This document shows positions 6,345 to 7,737 of a stretch of DNA of 7,737 nt, one piece after another. Below the pieces are notes generated by a model that saw only the letters and a program-made list of their open reading frames with translations, was not told where the DNA came from and made no database searches. The DNA comes from Rhizobiaceae bacterium (GTDB taxonomy: Bacteria > Pseudomonadota > Alphaproteobacteria > Rhizobiales > Rhizobiaceae). The stretch spans positions 1 to 7,737 of the forward strand of contig JAGWJK010000174.1 in the NCBI GenBank assembly GCA_028865845.1, written 5' to 3'. The first letter of the stretch is position 1; every line of letters starts with the position of its first letter. The translations under genes and the position numbers were made by a program.

Positions 6345-7358
6345 ATGACTCTGAAGGATATTCTGCCGAGCAAACTTGGTTTTGGCGCCGCTCCCCTGGG
6401 CAACATGTTTCGCGACATTCCGGAGCAGGAAGCGATTGCTACCGTCGAAGCAGCATGGAACGACGGCATCCGCTATTATGACAACGCGCCATTTTACGGT
6501 GCCGGTCTCGCCGAGATCCGCATGGGCGAGGCGCTCGCCGACAAACCGCGGGATCAATACGTCATCAGCACAAAGGTCGGCCGCGTCATCCTCGACGAGG
6601 TCGAGAATGTCAGTGCCCGTGATCTCGGCGAAAAAGGCGATGTCTTCAAATACGGCCGCCCCAACAAGATCGTCAACGACTATTCGGAGGCCGCCACCTT
6701 ACGTTCGATTGAGGATAGCCTGAAGCGGCTCAAGACGGATCAGATCGAGATCGCCTGGGTTCACGATGTCGCCCAGGATTTTTATGGAGACGAGTGGCTC
6801 AGCATATTCGAAAGCGCGCGCAAGGGTGCTTTCAAGGCGCTGGACCGGTTGCGCGACGAAGGGGTAATCAAGGCCTGGGGTCTGGGCGTCAATCGCGTCG
6901 AGCCGATCGAGTTGCTGCTAGCGCTTGATGGTCCGCGCCCGGATGGCTTCCTGCTTGCCGGACGTTATACGCTGCTCGATCATGACCGGGCACTTCAGCG
7001 TGTCATGCCTCAGGTTGCGGAACGCGGCCTTGGCATCGTTGTTGGCGGTCCCTACAGTTCTGGTGCATTGGTCGGCGGCCCGAACTTCGAATATGCGCCG
7101 GCGACGCCTGCAATCCTCGACAAGGTGGCGCGGATCAAGGCGATAGCCGATCGTTACGGCGTCAGCATGAAGGCCGCGGGCCTGCAGTTTTCGCTGGCTC
7201 ATCCGGCGATCGCCGCCGTCATTCCCGGCGCTAGTAAGCCTGGCCGCATCGCCGAGGATCGTGCGGCATTGGAAGAGGTCGTTCCGGCCGACTTCTGGCG
7301 CGAGATACGTCGGGCCAATCTCGTCAATCCGGATGCGCCTCTCCCTATCCGCGATTGA
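6345..7358 (+). CDS. Aldo/keto reductase, D-threo-aldose 1-dehydrogenase / pyridoxal 4-dehydrogenase-like
   Basis: A 337-residue TIM-barrel NAD(P)-dependent oxidoreductase. The catalytic tetrad is complete: Asp46 and Tyr51 in YYDNAPFYG, Lys77 in ISTKVGR, and His140 in IAWVHD. The opening LGFGAAPLGNMF, the NDYSEAATLRSIEDSLKRL segment and the late VIPGASKPGRI cofactor-phosphate region are typical of the branch that contains L-fucose (D-threo-aldose) 1-dehydrogenase and pyridoxal 4-dehydrogenase, whose members oxidise a sugar or pyridoxal to a lactone. I infer C1 oxidation of an aldose here, because the same locus holds an enolase-superfamily enzyme and an aldehyde dehydrogenase that would act later in such a route. 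Vitamin B6 catabolism or a general detoxifying reductase are alternatives. It is preceded by a 165-bp gap and meets the LysR-type gene tail to tail. Confidence 0.9.
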   Translation: MTLKDILPSKLGFGAAPLGNMFRDIPEQEAIATVEAAWNDGIRYYDNAPFYGAGLAEIRMGEALADKPRDQYVISTKVGRVILDEVENVSARDLGEKGDVFKYGRPNKIVNDYSEAATLRSIEDSLKRLKTDQIEIAWVHDVAQDFYGDEWLSIFESARKGAFKALDRLRDEGVIKAWGLGVNRVEPIELLLALDGPRPDGFLLAGRYTLLDHDRALQRVMPQVAERGLGIVVGGPYSSGALVGGPNFEYAPATPAILDKVARIKAIADRYGVSMKAAGLQFSLAHPAIAAVIPGASKPGRIAEDRAALEEVVPADFWREIRRANLVNPDAPLPIRD

Positions 7359-7362
7359 CGCT

Positions 7363-7387
7363 GGCTTTGATCGGCAAGAGCCTTGTT
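7363..7387 (+). terminator. Weak intrinsic terminator candidate between convergent genes
   Basis: GGCTTTG (7363-7369) can pair with CAAGAGCC (7375-7382), leaving G7378 bulged and a 5-base loop, followed by TTGTT. Position directly after the reductase stop fits termination, but the stem is short, and the tail is weak and runs into the stop codon of the opposite gene. Confidence 0.25.
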
Positions 7388-7737
7388 CATCGGACGATGG
7401 GCGAGGCTTCAGTCGTCGGATCCGTCGCCAGGAACTTTTGCATGCGCGGCACCGTGAAATCGAGGAAGGCGCGCACGCGGGTCGGCATGAGCTGGGCGCC
7501 TCGATAGAGCGCATGGATGTCGTCGAACTCGACGACCGAGCTGTCGGCCAGCACCTCGACAAGTTCTCCTCGGGCAATGGGTTCGCGGACGTGATAGTCG
7601 GCGATACGTCCGATGCCGGCGCCGGCAATGGCCATCCGGCGAATGGTCTCGCCGTTGTTGACCAGTAGCGTGCCACTCAGCATTCGCTCCACAATTCTCC
7701 CACCCTCGCGCATCGGCCATACCGGATTGGCGCGGCG
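7387..7737 (-). CDS. LysR-type transcriptional regulator, C-terminal part
   Basis: The minus-strand frame is open to the right edge and ends at a TGA (7389-7387), giving a 116-residue C-terminal fragment of a protein normally about 300 residues long. The sequence shows the second half of a LysR effector-binding domain of the CrgA-like branch: LLVNNGETIRRMAIAGAGIGRIADYHV, then REPIARGELVEVLAD, then IHALYRGAQLMPTRVRAFLDFTV. The DNA-binding helix-turn-helix lies beyond the window. The ATG at 7713 seen within the window is internal, since coding continues upstream of it. It converges on the reductase gene with a 28-bp gap, so it is not arranged in the divergent manner typical of LysR regulators and their targets. 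It may still control this locus through the T-N11-A palindrome at 2101-2115 (inference), or may serve unrelated genes to the right. Confidence 0.9.
   Translation of the reverse strand, partial: RRANPVWPMREGGRIVERMLSGTLLVNNGETIRRMAIAGAGIGRIADYHVREPIARGELVEVLADSSVVEFDDIHALYRGAQLMPTRVRAFLDFTVPRMQKFLATDPTTEASPIVR

Noticed and set aside
6918..7676. Minus-strand open frame (252 codons) overlapping the reductase and the LysR-type gene
   Set aside because: It runs in a different frame from the real LysR-type coding sequence and has low-complexity Arg/Ser-rich content with no family motif.
1..7737. CRISPR arrays, insertion sequences, tRNA/rRNA genes, phage or defence modules
   Set aside because: No regularly spaced repeats, transposase motifs, structural RNA genes or defence domains are visible. 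All substantial coding regions are ordinary metabolic, transport or regulatory families.

Overview
The window is a GC-rich, densely packed stretch of bacterial chromosome or megaplasmid. Gene style (short overlaps, strong third-position GC, protein flavour) suggests an alphaproteobacterium of the Rhizobiales (Rhizobium/Agrobacterium/Mesorhizobium type); this is an inference from appearance, not from a marker gene. It reads as a carbohydrate or sugar-acid catabolic locus with a dedicated ABC importer. All genes lie on the plus strand except a partial regulator at the right edge.

Layout: (1) 1-449, the C-terminal part of an enolase-superfamily (mandelate racemase/muconate lactonizing enzyme type) protein, overlapping by ATGA with (2) 446-1921, an intact NAD(P)-dependent aldehyde dehydrogenase. 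(3) 1922-2213, a 292-bp non-coding gap with several dyads, including a 15-bp perfect palindrome of LysR-box form (T-N11-A), and a nested potential RNA fold just after the dehydrogenase. (4) 2214-6179, a complete four-gene ABC importer: periplasmic binding protein, two permeases and an ATPase with TOBE-type C-terminus, all joined by 4-base or near-zero junctions. Two strong back-to-back hairpins lie just after the binding-protein stop codon, inside the first codons of permease 1. (5) 6180-6344, a 165-bp gap with a dyad. (6) 6345-7358, an aldo/keto reductase like the D-threo-aldose 1-dehydrogenase / pyridoxal 4-dehydrogenase group. (7) 7387-7737, minus strand, the C-terminal effector-binding domain of a LysR-type regulator, cut by the window edge and convergent with the reductase.

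How they may work together: the importer would bring in a small polar solute. The aldo/keto reductase could oxidise an aldose at C1, the enolase-superfamily enzyme could dehydrate or isomerise the resulting sugar acid, and the aldehyde dehydrogenase could oxidise a downstream aldehyde, as in non-phosphorylating sugar oxidation routes. The substrate cannot be named from the sequence. I see no CRISPR array, transposon, tRNA, rRNA, phage or defence gene, and no clear sign of a wholly new system. The unusual features are regulatory or RNA-structural rather than new protein machinery.
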